Assembly: GCA_963717705.1 (NCBI GenBank)
Contig: CAVQWT010000004.1
Coordinates: 186,001-250,000 of the forward strand
DNA: 64,000 nt
From: CAVQWT01 sp963717705
Lineage (GTDB): Bacteria; Pseudomonadota; Gammaproteobacteria; Burkholderiales; Casimicrobiaceae
Reading direction: 5' to 3'
Part shown: positions 39,162 to 48,161 of the stretch, in pieces
How positions within the stretch are numbered: position 1 is the stretch's first letter
Layout: every line of letters begins with the position of its first letter
Translations under genes and position numbers: made by a program
The notes under the pieces: generated by a model
Databases searched by the model: none
Told to the model about the DNA's origin: nothing
The model's input: only the letters and a program-made list of their open reading frames with translations

Positions 39162-39181
39162 CCAAAATTCAACCTGACCCC
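39162..39181 (-). repeat. Inverted repeat unit, copy B, forming the end of lhr
   Basis: On the minus strand the unit reads GGGGTCAGGTTGAATTTTGG. The stop codon of the helicase gene (39169-39171) is the TGA inside it. Just before it, the DNA repeats a degenerate half (GGGGGCAGGTCCG, about 39184-39198), so the helicase ends in two similar short blocks, ELGAG and ELGSG. Confidence 0.75.
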
Positions 39182-41688
39182 AATTCCGGACCTGCCCCCA
39201 ACTCGAGGTCCGCGGCGCGCTCGAGCGCTTCGACCATCTTCGCGACGCGCGATTCCAGCGCCTCGGTGCTGAGCCTTTCACGGAACAGGTCGACCATCAG
39301 CGGGAAGCCGAATGGCGTCGGGCGGGCCGGCGTGGTGACGACGGCGCGGCTGCGCCGCAGCCGGTCGAGCGCGGCTGCGAGGCGCGGGGCCTCGAGGTGG
39401 CGCTCGAGCACTTCGCGGGACGCCTGCTCGAGCAACCGATTCCCCGGGTCGTATTCGGCGAACACGTCGTAGAGCAGCCCGCTCGACGCCTGCAGCTGCC
39501 GGGACGACTGCCCCTGTCCCGGGTAGCCCTGGAACACCAGACCGGCGACGCGGGCGATCTCCCGGAACTGGCGCCGGCCCATCTCGGCGGCATTGATGCC
39601 GGCGAGGATGTCGCGGTCGACGTCCGGCGCCGCCAGCAGGCGCCCGAGCTCGCGCAGGCCCAGGTCGACCGGACTCGCCGACAGCAGGCCGAAGCCGTAG
39701 TCGTTCACGGTGAGGCTGAACGTACGCGGCTCGACCTGCCCGAGCCGGTACGAGAACAGCGTCGCCAATCCAAGATGCGCGAGCCGCCCCTCGAACGGGT
39801 AGAAGAAGAGGTAGTGACCGTCGCGGGACGTCACCCGCTCGATCAGCCATTCGCCGTCGCCGGGCAGCGCAGACCAGCGCCGCTGCAGCTCGAGCAGCGG
39901 CCGCACCAGCGCGAGCTCGGGGGTCGCGAAGACGCCGAGCTTCGCCTGCGCGACCAGGCCGCGCGTCCGTTCGGCGAGCAGCGTGGACAGCGCCATCTTG
40001 CCGCCGCTCCACCGCGGCACCACCGCCGCGCGCGCCGGCGCCGGCCGGACCCAGGCGGTCATCTCCCGCATGCGGACGAATTCCAGCACCCGGCCGGCGA
40101 ACACGAAGCAGTCGCCGGCCGCAAGCCTCGCGACGAAGGATTCCTCGACGTGACCGAGCGCCTGCCCGTTGCGGAAGCGCACGGTGATGCTGGCCTCGGA
40201 CACGATGGTGCCGATCTGCGTGCGGTGCCGGCGCGCGATCTGCGCGTCGGGCACCCGCGCAACGCCGTCGTCGTCGAGGCTCACGCGCCGGTATTCGGGA
40301 TACGCATTGAGGCTCGCGCCGCCGTGGACGACGAACGCGAGCGCCCAGCGCCACTCGTCGTCGGTCAGCGCTGCGTAGGCGTGCGTGTCGCGCACCTCGG
40401 CCAGCAGCTCGTCGGGCCGGAATCCGGCGCCCAGCGCGCAGGTCACCAGGTGCTGGGTCAGCACGTCGAGCGGACCCGCCAGCGGCGGCCGCGGCTCGAG
40501 CTTCCGCTCCGCCGCGGCCTCGCGCGCCGCCGCGGCTTCGATCAGCTCCAGTGCGTGTGTCGGCACGACGGTCACGCGCGACGTTTCGCCGGGCCGGTGG
40601 CCGCTGCGTCCGGCTCGCTGCAGCAGCCGCGCGACACCCTTCGGGCTGCCGACCTGGATCACCTGGTCGACCGGCGCGAAATCGACGCCGAGGTCGAGGC
40701 TCGACGTGCAGACGACCGCGCGCAACCTGCCGTCGCGCAGCCCGGCCTCGACCCAGTCGCGCACCTCGCGCTCGAGCGAGCCGTGGTGCAGGGCAATCAG
40801 GCCCGCCCAGTCGGGACGCGCGGCGAGCAGCGCCTGGTACCAGATCTCCGTCTGCGAGCGCACGTTGGTGAACACAAGGGTCGAGCGGGCGCTTTCGATG
40901 GCGCGGACCACTTCCGGCAGCAGCCGCAGCCCGATGTGTCCGGCCCACGGAAAGCGCTCGATCGTCTTCGGCCGCAAGGTGTCGATGACGATGGTCTTGG
41001 CGTCGAGTCCCTTGACGACCCGCCCGCCGGGCGCACCGCGCGCGCCGAGCAGGCAGGCCAGCGCCTGGTCGAGGTTGGCGAGCGTCGCCGAGAGTCCCCA
41101 GACGCGCAGACCGGCGCGCGCGCCGCGCAGCCGGGCAAGCGCCAGCTCGACCTGCACGCCGCGCTTGCTGCCCATCAGCTCGTGCCACTCGTCGACCACC
41201 ACCGTCGTGAGGTGCGCGAAGCGCTCGCGCCAGTCGGCGCGCGAGAGCAGCAGCGTCAGCGATTCGGGCGTGGTGACCAGCGCGGTGGGCAGGCGCCGAT
41301 CCTGTCGCGCACGCGCTCCGGACGCGGTGTCGCCGGTGCGCACGTCGATCGTCCAGTGCGGCTGTAGCGCGGCCGCGGCACGCGTCAGCGCGAGGCCGGT
41401 GTCGGCGGCCAGCGCGCGCAGCGGCGTGATCCACAGCACCGCGAGCGGCGGAGGCGTGGCGGCCGCGCCGGGCTCGCCGTGGGCGAGCGGGCCCAGCCAC
41501 GCCGCCCAGGTCTTGCCCATGCCAGTCGGCGCATGGACGAGTCCCGACTCGCCTCGCGCCCACGCCGCCCAGACGTCTTCCTGGAACGGGAACGGGGTGA
41601 TCCCCTGCGATGCGAACCAGGTCCGCACAGGCGCGAGTGCGTCTGCGCCGGGCGGGTCGGGCGTCGTCGCGGGAGAGGGATCGGTCAT
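39169..41688 (-). CDS. Ligase-associated DEXH-box helicase (Lhr-type)
   Basis: An 839-residue superfamily 2 helicase. Motif I is APTGMGKT near residues 58-65, motif II is VVDEWHE (DEWH box), motif IV-V region is LVFTNVRSQTEIW, and motif VI is QRAGRSGHRPG. The C-terminal third matches the Lhr-core winged-helix and beta-barrel regions. In other bacteria this helicase is encoded with PdeM, an exonuclease and an ATP-dependent DNA ligase as a DNA-damage response module; here only a frameshifted pdeM remains, 2.6 kb away. The last ten codons lie in the dispersed repeat, giving an unusual ELGAGPELGSG tail. Confidence 0.9.
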   Translation of the reverse strand: MTDPSPATTPDPPGADALAPVRTWFASQGITPFPFQEDVWAAWARGESGLVHAPTGMGKTWAAWLGPLAHGEPGAAATPPPLAVLWITPLRALAADTGLALTRAAAALQPHWTIDVRTGDTASGARARQDRRLPTALVTTPESLTLLLSRADWRERFAHLTTVVVDEWHELMGSKRGVQVELALARLRGARAGLRVWGLSATLANLDQALACLLGARGAPGGRVVKGLDAKTIVIDTLRPKTIERFPWAGHIGLRLLPEVVRAIESARSTLVFTNVRSQTEIWYQALLAARPDWAGLIALHHGSLEREVRDWVEAGLRDGRLRAVVCTSSLDLGVDFAPVDQVIQVGSPKGVARLLQRAGRSGHRPGETSRVTVVPTHALELIEAAAAREAAAERKLEPRPPLAGPLDVLTQHLVTCALGAGFRPDELLAEVRDTHAYAALTDDEWRWALAFVVHGGASLNAYPEYRRVSLDDDGVARVPDAQIARRHRTQIGTIVSEASITVRFRNGQALGHVEESFVARLAAGDCFVFAGRVLEFVRMREMTAWVRPAPARAAVVPRWSGGKMALSTLLAERTRGLVAQAKLGVFATPELALVRPLLELQRRWSALPGDGEWLIERVTSRDGHYLFFYPFEGRLAHLGLATLFSYRLGQVEPRTFSLTVNDYGFGLLSASPVDLGLRELGRLLAAPDVDRDILAGINAAEMGRRQFREIARVAGLVFQGYPGQGQSSRQLQASSGLLYDVFAEYDPGNRLLEQASREVLERHLEAPRLAAALDRLRRSRAVVTTPARPTPFGFPLMVDLFRERLSTEALESRVAKMVEALERAADLELGAGPELGSG

Positions 41689-41850
41689 TGGGTTCGCGCC
41701 AGGCGGGGCCGTCGCGGCGGTGCCGCGGGCGGCCTCGACGCCGATACATCTGCGGGATCCGGCGCGAATTCGCGCGGTCCGGCCGCCGCCTCGGTCAGGC
41801 GACCGCGCGGCGACGGCGCCGCGGCGCGCCGTCGGCCCCGACGGCGATGG

Positions 41851-44136
41851 CTACGGCGCCGGCTTGGCGATACCGAACTGCCACAGCAGGAACGTCCACC
41901 GGTCGGCGGTGCGCAGCTGGCCCTGAGTCCGGGTGCCACCGACGCCGTGGCCGCCGTCGTACTCGAGCCGCAGCAGCACCGGGCGGCCGCTGGCGGTGGC
42001 GGCGGACAGCCGCGACGCCGTCTTCAGCGTCATCCAGACGTCGACGCGGATGTCGTTGACGCCGTGCTCGAAGAGTGCTGCCGGATACTTGACGCCGTCG
42101 CGGATCGACGCGTACGGGCTCATCTCCAGCAGCGCGCGAAACTCGTCCTCCTGCTTCACGGTGCCGTACTCCGGCACGTTGGCGACGCCATTGGCGCGCG
42201 TCTCCGAGCGAACCAGGTCGGTGTTGCCGACCGAGATCACCGCCGCCGCGAAGAGGTCGGGGCGCGCCGTCATCGCCCGGCCGACGAAGATGCCGCCGGC
42301 GCTGCCGCCCATCACGGCGAGCCTGCCGGGCGACGTGTACTTCTGCGCGATCAGCCACTCGGCGACCGCGATGCCGTCCTTCCACGTGTTGGGCTTGGTC
42401 GTCTTCTGGCCGGCACGATGCCAGGCGTCGCCGAAGACGCCGCCGCCGCGCACGTGCGCGATGACGAAGACCCCGCCGCGTTCCAGCCAGGCGAGCAGCC
42501 GCGGGCTCCAGCCGGGATCCTCCGTCGTGCCGTACGCTCCGTAGCCGTAGAGGATGGTCGGGTTGCTGCCGTCGAGCCTGGTGTCGGCGCGCATCACGAT
42601 CGACGCCGGCACCTCGACGCCGTCGTGGCCCTTGACGCGCACCTCGCGGGCGACCAGGCCCTCCGGCGCGTCGAACTTTCCCGGCGGCTCGAACGGCAGC
42701 AACGCGACCTTCGACGAAGCCGGCTCGAAGGCGTAGAACTTGGACGAGCGGATCCAGCTCCCGAGCTCGAACACCGCGCCTTCCTGGTCGGCGGCGGTGA
42801 AGCCGAGGTTCACGTGGCCTGCGAATGGCAGCGCCACCGGCGCGGGCTCGATGGCCGCGGTGTGCGGCACGCGCAGCAGCCGCGTCAGCGGCCCCTGGCG
42901 CTGGGTGAGGTACAGCGCGTCCTTCGCCGCGCCCATTTCGACGATCACGTCGTCGCCGGACGCGATCACCGTCTCGGCGCGGCCGAGATCGAGGTCGGCG
43001 AGCGACAGGCGGAGGACCTTGTAGCGCGGCGCGTCGGCGGAGGTCTTGACGTACAGCCAGCCGCCGCCGACCGTCGCGGCGACGATCTTCGCCTCCTCGC
43101 CGAACACGCGCTTCCAGCGGGCCTTGCCATCGAGCACCTCGGCCAGATCGGCAACGAAGAACGACCATTCGCGCTTGACGCCGTCGACGACCGCCGCCGC
43201 AACCAGTTTGGTTCCCCTGATGGGAAGCAGATCGCCGCTCGCCGTGCGCGGCATCGGTACAGCCGGGTCGACGCCGGGGCCGAACACCGCGCGGTCGGGT
43301 GCGGTCGACGCCAGGCGGTGAAAGTACGTCAGGTTGTCGAGGAAGCGCTCGGTCGCCGCGACGCTCGCCCAGTCCTTGCGCAGCCGCGTGTAGAAGAAGC
43401 CGCTGCCGTCCTCCAGCCAGGTCACGTCGCCGCTGCCGCGGATGCCGTCGATCGGCGCCTCGACTTCCTTCCCGGTCGTCGCGTCGAGCACCTGCAGCGA
43501 CCCGATCTCGGTGCCGCCGGTGGAGATCGAATAGGCGACCCGCTTGCCGTCGGGCGACGCCGAGTACCCGCCGATCGCGTGCGGCTTGCCGGTCGCCTTC
43601 TGCAGCGCGTCGGGATCGACCAGGACGACGTCGTCGCTGGTCAGGGTGTCGCGGCGCACCAGCTTGAACTGGTTCTCGCCGGCGTTGCGCCGCATGAAGA
43701 ACCACCGCCCCGACGTCGTGCGCACGACGCTGGTGACGACCGTCGGCACGGCGTCGTCGATCTCGGCGATCCGCTTGCGGAGCTCGGCCCGCACCGGCAG
43801 CTTGGCGAGAATCGCCTCGGTCGCGTCGGCCTGCGCCTTCATCCAGTCCTGGACCACCGCCTCCTTGGTGTTCTCCAGGAACCGGTACGGGTCGTCGACG
43901 GGCGTGTTCCAGTAGGTGTCGACGACGTTCTTCGCCGGCAGCGGCGGCGGCACCTCGACCCCGAGAAACGACGCGGCGCAGGCGAGCGGCGCGACGAGGG
44001 CGAGCAGGGTGCCGGCCAGGCCGATACGCGGCGTCCGCCGCGCCCGGTCGCCGCCGCCTGCCGGCAGGTTGGCACCTCGACCGCGGCGGGTGTCAGGGCG
44101 GGCACTCGGCTTGGAGACGAACGACGCTGGGTACAT
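41851..44136 (-). CDS. Prolyl oligopeptidase family serine peptidase
   Basis: A 761-residue S9A peptidase with an N-terminal beta-propeller (about 95-450) and an alpha/beta hydrolase domain (about 480-755). The catalytic serine is in GGSAGG, aspartate in HGVNDIRVD and histidine in YDGGHGVG. A basic, Ala-rich leader with a hydrophobic segment at about 38-54 looks like a signal peptide, so it may be exported; the first 35 residues could be over-called, with a later start. It cleaves short proline-containing peptides. It follows the indolepyruvate oxidoreductase gene by 148 bp on the same strand. Confidence 0.9.
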   Translation of the reverse strand: MYPASFVSKPSARPDTRRGRGANLPAGGGDRARRTPRIGLAGTLLALVAPLACAASFLGVEVPPPLPAKNVVDTYWNTPVDDPYRFLENTKEAVVQDWMKAQADATEAILAKLPVRAELRKRIAEIDDAVPTVVTSVVRTTSGRWFFMRRNAGENQFKLVRRDTLTSDDVVLVDPDALQKATGKPHAIGGYSASPDGKRVAYSISTGGTEIGSLQVLDATTGKEVEAPIDGIRGSGDVTWLEDGSGFFYTRLRKDWASVAATERFLDNLTYFHRLASTAPDRAVFGPGVDPAVPMPRTASGDLLPIRGTKLVAAAVVDGVKREWSFFVADLAEVLDGKARWKRVFGEEAKIVAATVGGGWLYVKTSADAPRYKVLRLSLADLDLGRAETVIASGDDVIVEMGAAKDALYLTQRQGPLTRLLRVPHTAAIEPAPVALPFAGHVNLGFTAADQEGAVFELGSWIRSSKFYAFEPASSKVALLPFEPPGKFDAPEGLVAREVRVKGHDGVEVPASIVMRADTRLDGSNPTILYGYGAYGTTEDPGWSPRLLAWLERGGVFVIAHVRGGGVFGDAWHRAGQKTTKPNTWKDGIAVAEWLIAQKYTSPGRLAVMGGSAGGIFVGRAMTARPDLFAAAVISVGNTDLVRSETRANGVANVPEYGTVKQEDEFRALLEMSPYASIRDGVKYPAALFEHGVNDIRVDVWMTLKTASRLSAATASGRPVLLRLEYDGGHGVGGTRTQGQLRTADRWTFLLWQFGIAKPAP

Positions 44137-44210
44137 GGGGAATCCGCGAAATTGCGCAGCCGCGCATTCTAGCGCGGCCGCGGAGTGTGAACTGCGGTGG
44201 CCTGCGGGTG

Positions 44211-44244
44211 GGGCGGGCGGGTGGGTGGGTGGGTGGGTGGGTGG
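44211..44244 (+). repeat. GGGT tetranucleotide repeat, potential G-quadruplex
   Basis: Eight consecutive GGG tracts are separated by single C or T bases, the last six in a GGGT array. On the plus strand this could fold into a very stable quadruplex; on the minus-strand transcript it would be a C-rich tract. It lies in the 148-bp spacer between the indolepyruvate oxidoreductase stop and the prolyl oligopeptidase start. Being a tetranucleotide array, its length may vary. Confidence 0.7.
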
Positions 44245-44284
44245 TCGGCCGGGCGGGCCGGCGCCGCGTCGGTCCGGCCCGCGC

Positions 44285-47200
44285 TCAGGCGACGGTCTGC
44301 ACGGCGACGGCGACCGGCACCGGTGCCCGCGGCGCCCTGAACCGCGCCAGCAGCGCAGCTTCCTTCTCCTTCGCCGCCTTCACGTGCCGCTCCTTCACGT
44401 GCCCGAAGCCGCGGATGTGCTCGGGCACCTGCGCGATCTCGACGGCGAGGGCGTGATTGTCCGGCCGCAGGCTCGCGACCAGCTCGTCGACGACGGCTTC
44501 GTAGTCCCGGAGCAGCGCACGCTCCATCCGTCGCTCGACGGTCCGGCCGAAGAAGTCGAGCGTGCCGCCGCGGAACCGGCGCAGCTTCGCCAGCGTGCGG
44601 AACGCCCCCATCATCCACGGGCCGAAGGTCATCTTGCGCGGCACGCCGGTGACGGGATCGACCTTCGCGAGCAGCGGCGGCGCGAGGTTGAAGGTGAGTT
44701 TGTAGTCGCCCTCGAACTGCGCGGCGATGCGCGCGGTGAAATCGGACTCGGCGTACAGCCGCGCCACCTCGTACTCGTCCTTGATCGCGCGCAGCTTGAA
44801 GTCGTGGCGGGCGACGGCCTCGGTCAGCTCGGTGATGCCCGGCATCACCTTCGCCTCGGCCGCACGCACGCGGGCGACGACGTCGCCGTACGCCTTGGCG
44901 TACGCGGCATCCTGGTACGACGTCAGGAACTCGACCCGGCGGGCGACGATCTCGTCGACGGTTGACGACAGCCGCTGGGAATCGGGCCTCGCCTTCGGGA
45001 TCGCCGCCGCGGTGACGCGCGCGGGATCGACGGCTGCGGCGCGGCCCCAGCGGAAGCTCTGCCGGTTCGACTCGATCGCCGCGCCGTTGAGCTCGATCGC
45101 ACGCAGGATCGACGCTTCGGACAACGGCAGCAGCCCGCGCTGATACGCGTAGCCGACCATGAACAGGTTGGTCGCGATCGAGTCGCCCATGAGCCCGGTG
45201 GCGAGCTTCGACGCATCGAGGAACTCTGCGTCACCGGGCGCGACGGCGTCCTTGATCTCCTGTTCCATGGAGCCGAGCGGAAACCGCAGGTCCGGGTCGC
45301 GGGTGAACTGCGCCGGCATCACCAGCCCGGTGTTGACCAGCGCCCGGGTGACGCCCTTCTGCATCTTGGCGAGCGCCTCGTAACCGACACCGGTGACGAT
45401 GTCGCAGGCGAGGATCAGCCTGGCCTCGCCGGCGGCGATGCGGGTGGCGTGCAGCGCGTCGTGATGGTCGGCGATGCGCACGTGCGAGACGACGGCGCCG
45501 TTCTTCTGCGCAAGGCCGGTCATGTCGAGCACCGAGCAGCCCTTGTTCTCGAGGTGTGCCGCCATGCCGAGCAGCGCGCCGATCGTCACCACGCCGGTGC
45601 CGCCGATGCCGGTGATCAGGATGCCGTACGGTGCCGCCGACGACGCGACGGACACCGGCTCGGGCAGATCGGGCAGGCTCGTGGCCTCGGCCTTCTTCGG
45701 CTTGCGCAGCGCCCCGCCTTCGATGGTGACGAAGCTCGGGCAGAACCCGCGCACGCAGGAGAAGTCCTTGTTGCAGGTGCTCTGGTCGATGGTGCGCTTG
45801 CGGCCGAACTCCGTCTCCACCGGCGCAACCGACACGCAGTTCGACTGCACCCCGCAGTCGCCGCAGCCCTCGCAGACCAGCTCGTTGATGACGACGCGCC
45901 TGGCCGGGTCCGGATACTTGCCGCGCTTCCGGCGCCGGCGCTTTTCCGCGGCGCAGGTCTGGTCGTAGAGCAGGATCGTGCAGCCGGCGGTGTCGCGGAG
46001 GACGCGCTGGACGGCGTCGAGCTCCTCGCGCGGATGGACCGCGATGTCGGAGGCGAAGTAGCCGGGCGGGTACTTGTCCGGCTCGTCGCTGACGACGATG
46101 ATCCTGGTCACGCCTTCGGCCGCGGTCTGGCGGGCGATGTCCTGCGGCGAGATCGGTCCGTCGACCGGCTGGCCGCCGGTCATCGCCACGGCGTCGTTGT
46201 AGAGGATCTTGTAGGTGATGTTGACGCCGGCGGCGACCGCCGCGCGGATCGCCAGCAGCCCGCTGTGGTAATAGGTGCCGTCGCCGAGGTTTGCGAAGAT
46301 GTGCTTCTCGCTGGTGAACGGCGCCTGGCCGATCCAGGGCACGCCCTCGGCGCCCATGTGCGTGTACGTCGAGGTCTTGCGGTCCATCCAGATCGCCATC
46401 ACGTGGCAGCCGATGCCCGCGGTGGCACGGCTGCCCTCGGGGACGACGGTCGACGTGTTGTGCGGGCAGCCGGAACAGAAGTAGGGCAGCCGGGTGAGGC
46501 TGATCTTCGGCTTGTCCAGCGCCGCTTCCTTGGCGTTGATCCAGTCGACGCGCTGGCGGATCTTCTCGATCGCGCGCGGAAGCAGCTCGAGGCGCTCGAT
46601 CCGCTGGGCGATCACGCGGGCGATCATCGCCGGCGTCAGCTCCGACGCGGCGGGCAGCAGCCAGTCGCCGTGCGGGCGCGTCCACTCGCCCTTCTCGTCG
46701 AACTTCCCGACGACACGCGGGCGCACGTCGTCGCGCCAGTTGTAGAGCTGCTCCTTCAGCTGGTACTCGACGACCTGGCGCTTTTCCTCGACCACCAGGA
46801 TCTCGGTCAGGCCTTCGGCGAACTGGCGGACGCCCTCGGGTTCCAGCGGCCACGGCATCGCGACCTTGAACACGCGGATGCCGATGTCGGCGCATTCCCG
46901 CTCGGTGAGGCCGAGATCGTCCAGTGCCTGCCGCACGTCCATGTAGCTCTTGCCGCTGGTGATGATGCCGAGGCGCGGCTGCGGACTGTCGATGACGACG
47001 CGATTGAGCTGGTTGACGCGCGCGTAGTGCAGCGCCGCGTAGATCTTGTAGTCCTGCATCCTCGCTTCGGTGGCGAGGAACGGATCCGGCCAGCGGATCG
47101 ACACGCCGTCCGACGGCAGCGGGAAGTCGTCGGGGACGACGATCCGGATGCGGTCGGTGTCGACGGCGACCGAGGCCGAGCTTTCGACCGTGTCGGAAAC

Positions 47201-47818
47201 GCACTTGAAGCCGACCCAGAGACCCGAGTAGCGGCTCATCGCCCAGCCGTGCAGGCCGAGGTCGAGGATCTCCTGGACGCTCGACGGGTAGAGCACCGGC
47301 ATCATCGCGGCGGAAAACTGGTGGTCGGACTGGTGCGGCAGCGTCGACGACTTGGCGGCGTGGTCGTCGCCGGCGAGGACGAGCACGCCCCCGTGCTTCG
47401 AGGTCCCGGCGTGGTTCGCGTGCTTGAAGACGTCGCCGCAGCGGTCGACCCCCGGGCCCTTGCCGTACCACATGGCGAAGACGCCGTCGTACTTCGCGCC
47501 GGGGAACATGTTGACCTGCTGCGAGCCCCAGATCGATGTCGCCGCGAGGTCCTCGTTCAGACCTGGCTGGAAGCGGATGTGCTCGCGCTCGAGAAACTTT
47601 GCGGCCTTCCACAGCGACTGGTCGACCGCTCCGAGCGGCGATCCGCGGTAGCCCGAGACAAATCCGGCGGTATTGAGTCCGGCCTGCGCGTCGCGCTGGC
47701 GCTGCAGCATCAGCAGCCGGACCAGCGCCTGTGCGCCGGTCAGGAAGACGCGGCCCGACGTCAGCTGGTACTTGTCATCGAGGTCGACCGCGCGCAGCGC
47801 GGGGACGGCATGGGTCAT
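44285..47818 (-). CDS. Indolepyruvate ferredoxin oxidoreductase, fused subunits
   Basis: An 1,177-residue thiamine-diphosphate enzyme that decarboxylates aryl- or branched-chain 2-oxoacids to acyl-CoA and reduces ferredoxin. The alpha-like N-terminal and TPP-binding regions (FCSGCPHNTST, ANLGDGTYYHSG, YNDAVAMTGGQ) are followed by a cysteine-rich iron-sulfur segment (CEGCGDCGVQSNC, CNKDFSCVRGFCPS) and a gamma-type domain (GILITGIGGTGVVTIGALLG). All are in one chain, the usual form in alpha- and betaproteobacteria. The ATG at 47818 has GGAG at a good distance; a TTG at 47833 is less likely. Confidence 0.93.
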   Translation of the reverse strand: MTHAVPALRAVDLDDKYQLTSGRVFLTGAQALVRLLMLQRQRDAQAGLNTAGFVSGYRGSPLGAVDQSLWKAAKFLEREHIRFQPGLNEDLAATSIWGSQQVNMFPGAKYDGVFAMWYGKGPGVDRCGDVFKHANHAGTSKHGGVLVLAGDDHAAKSSTLPHQSDHQFSAAMMPVLYPSSVQEILDLGLHGWAMSRYSGLWVGFKCVSDTVESSASVAVDTDRIRIVVPDDFPLPSDGVSIRWPDPFLATEARMQDYKIYAALHYARVNQLNRVVIDSPQPRLGIITSGKSYMDVRQALDDLGLTERECADIGIRVFKVAMPWPLEPEGVRQFAEGLTEILVVEEKRQVVEYQLKEQLYNWRDDVRPRVVGKFDEKGEWTRPHGDWLLPAASELTPAMIARVIAQRIERLELLPRAIEKIRQRVDWINAKEAALDKPKISLTRLPYFCSGCPHNTSTVVPEGSRATAGIGCHVMAIWMDRKTSTYTHMGAEGVPWIGQAPFTSEKHIFANLGDGTYYHSGLLAIRAAVAAGVNITYKILYNDAVAMTGGQPVDGPISPQDIARQTAAEGVTRIIVVSDEPDKYPPGYFASDIAVHPREELDAVQRVLRDTAGCTILLYDQTCAAEKRRRRKRGKYPDPARRVVINELVCEGCGDCGVQSNCVSVAPVETEFGRKRTIDQSTCNKDFSCVRGFCPSFVTIEGGALRKPKKAEATSLPDLPEPVSVASSAAPYGILITGIGGTGVVTIGALLGMAAHLENKGCSVLDMTGLAQKNGAVVSHVRIADHHDALHATRIAAGEARLILACDIVTGVGYEALAKMQKGVTRALVNTGLVMPAQFTRDPDLRFPLGSMEQEIKDAVAPGDAEFLDASKLATGLMGDSIATNLFMVGYAYQRGLLPLSEASILRAIELNGAAIESNRQSFRWGRAAAVDPARVTAAAIPKARPDSQRLSSTVDEIVARRVEFLTSYQDAAYAKAYGDVVARVRAAEAKVMPGITELTEAVARHDFKLRAIKDEYEVARLYAESDFTARIAAQFEGDYKLTFNLAPPLLAKVDPVTGVPRKMTFGPWMMGAFRTLAKLRRFRGGTLDFFGRTVERRMERALLRDYEAVVDELVASLRPDNHALAVEIAQVPEHIRGFGHVKERHVKAAKEKEAALLARFRAPRAPVPVAVAVQTVA

Positions 47819-47964
47819 CGGGGAACTCCGCAAAATTGTGTTTTGGGACGCCGCAGGAACCGAATGGGTTCCGGTGAGCCTCGGGCGGTCGCTTCTGGCG
47901 GCGCACGAATTGGGCGCGGAGTTTACGCGGTGAGCCGCCGTTCGTCCACGAATCGCCCCGGTTT

Positions 47965-48161
47965 GGGGTCAGGTCCAATTTCGGCGAAGCATGACCCTTC
48001 GGTGTGCAGGGACACGACTGATTCCATACTCTCGCCCTTGCTGCTGCGGCGCCATCGACCGTTTGGACGAGGGCGAAATCGACGGGGGTAGGGGACAATC
48101 CATGCTGCACGTTCCGTCGGGTACCGGAGGGGCGACGTTGTCCTAAATTGAACCTGACCCC
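47965..48161. mobile_element. MITE-like 197-bp element bounded by inverted repeats C and D
   Basis: Copy C at 47965-47984 (GGGGTCAGGTCCAATTTCGG) and copy D at 48142-48161 (minus strand GGGGTCAGGTTCAATTTAGG) face each other, 17 of 20 positions alike or in a transition. Between them is 157 bp without a gene. Size, terminal inverted repeats and lack of coding sequence are what a miniature transposable element would show. No target duplication is clear. Together with the flanks it fills the 324-bp gap from 47819 to 48142. Confidence 0.55.

Noticed and set aside
38208..39281. Longer SDR protein starting at 39281
   Set aside because: The added residues run through repeat copy B and into the helicase gene; the family start fits 38972.
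44204..44250. CRISPR-like tandem array
   Set aside because: The units are 4 bp without spacers; it is a simple tetranucleotide repeat.
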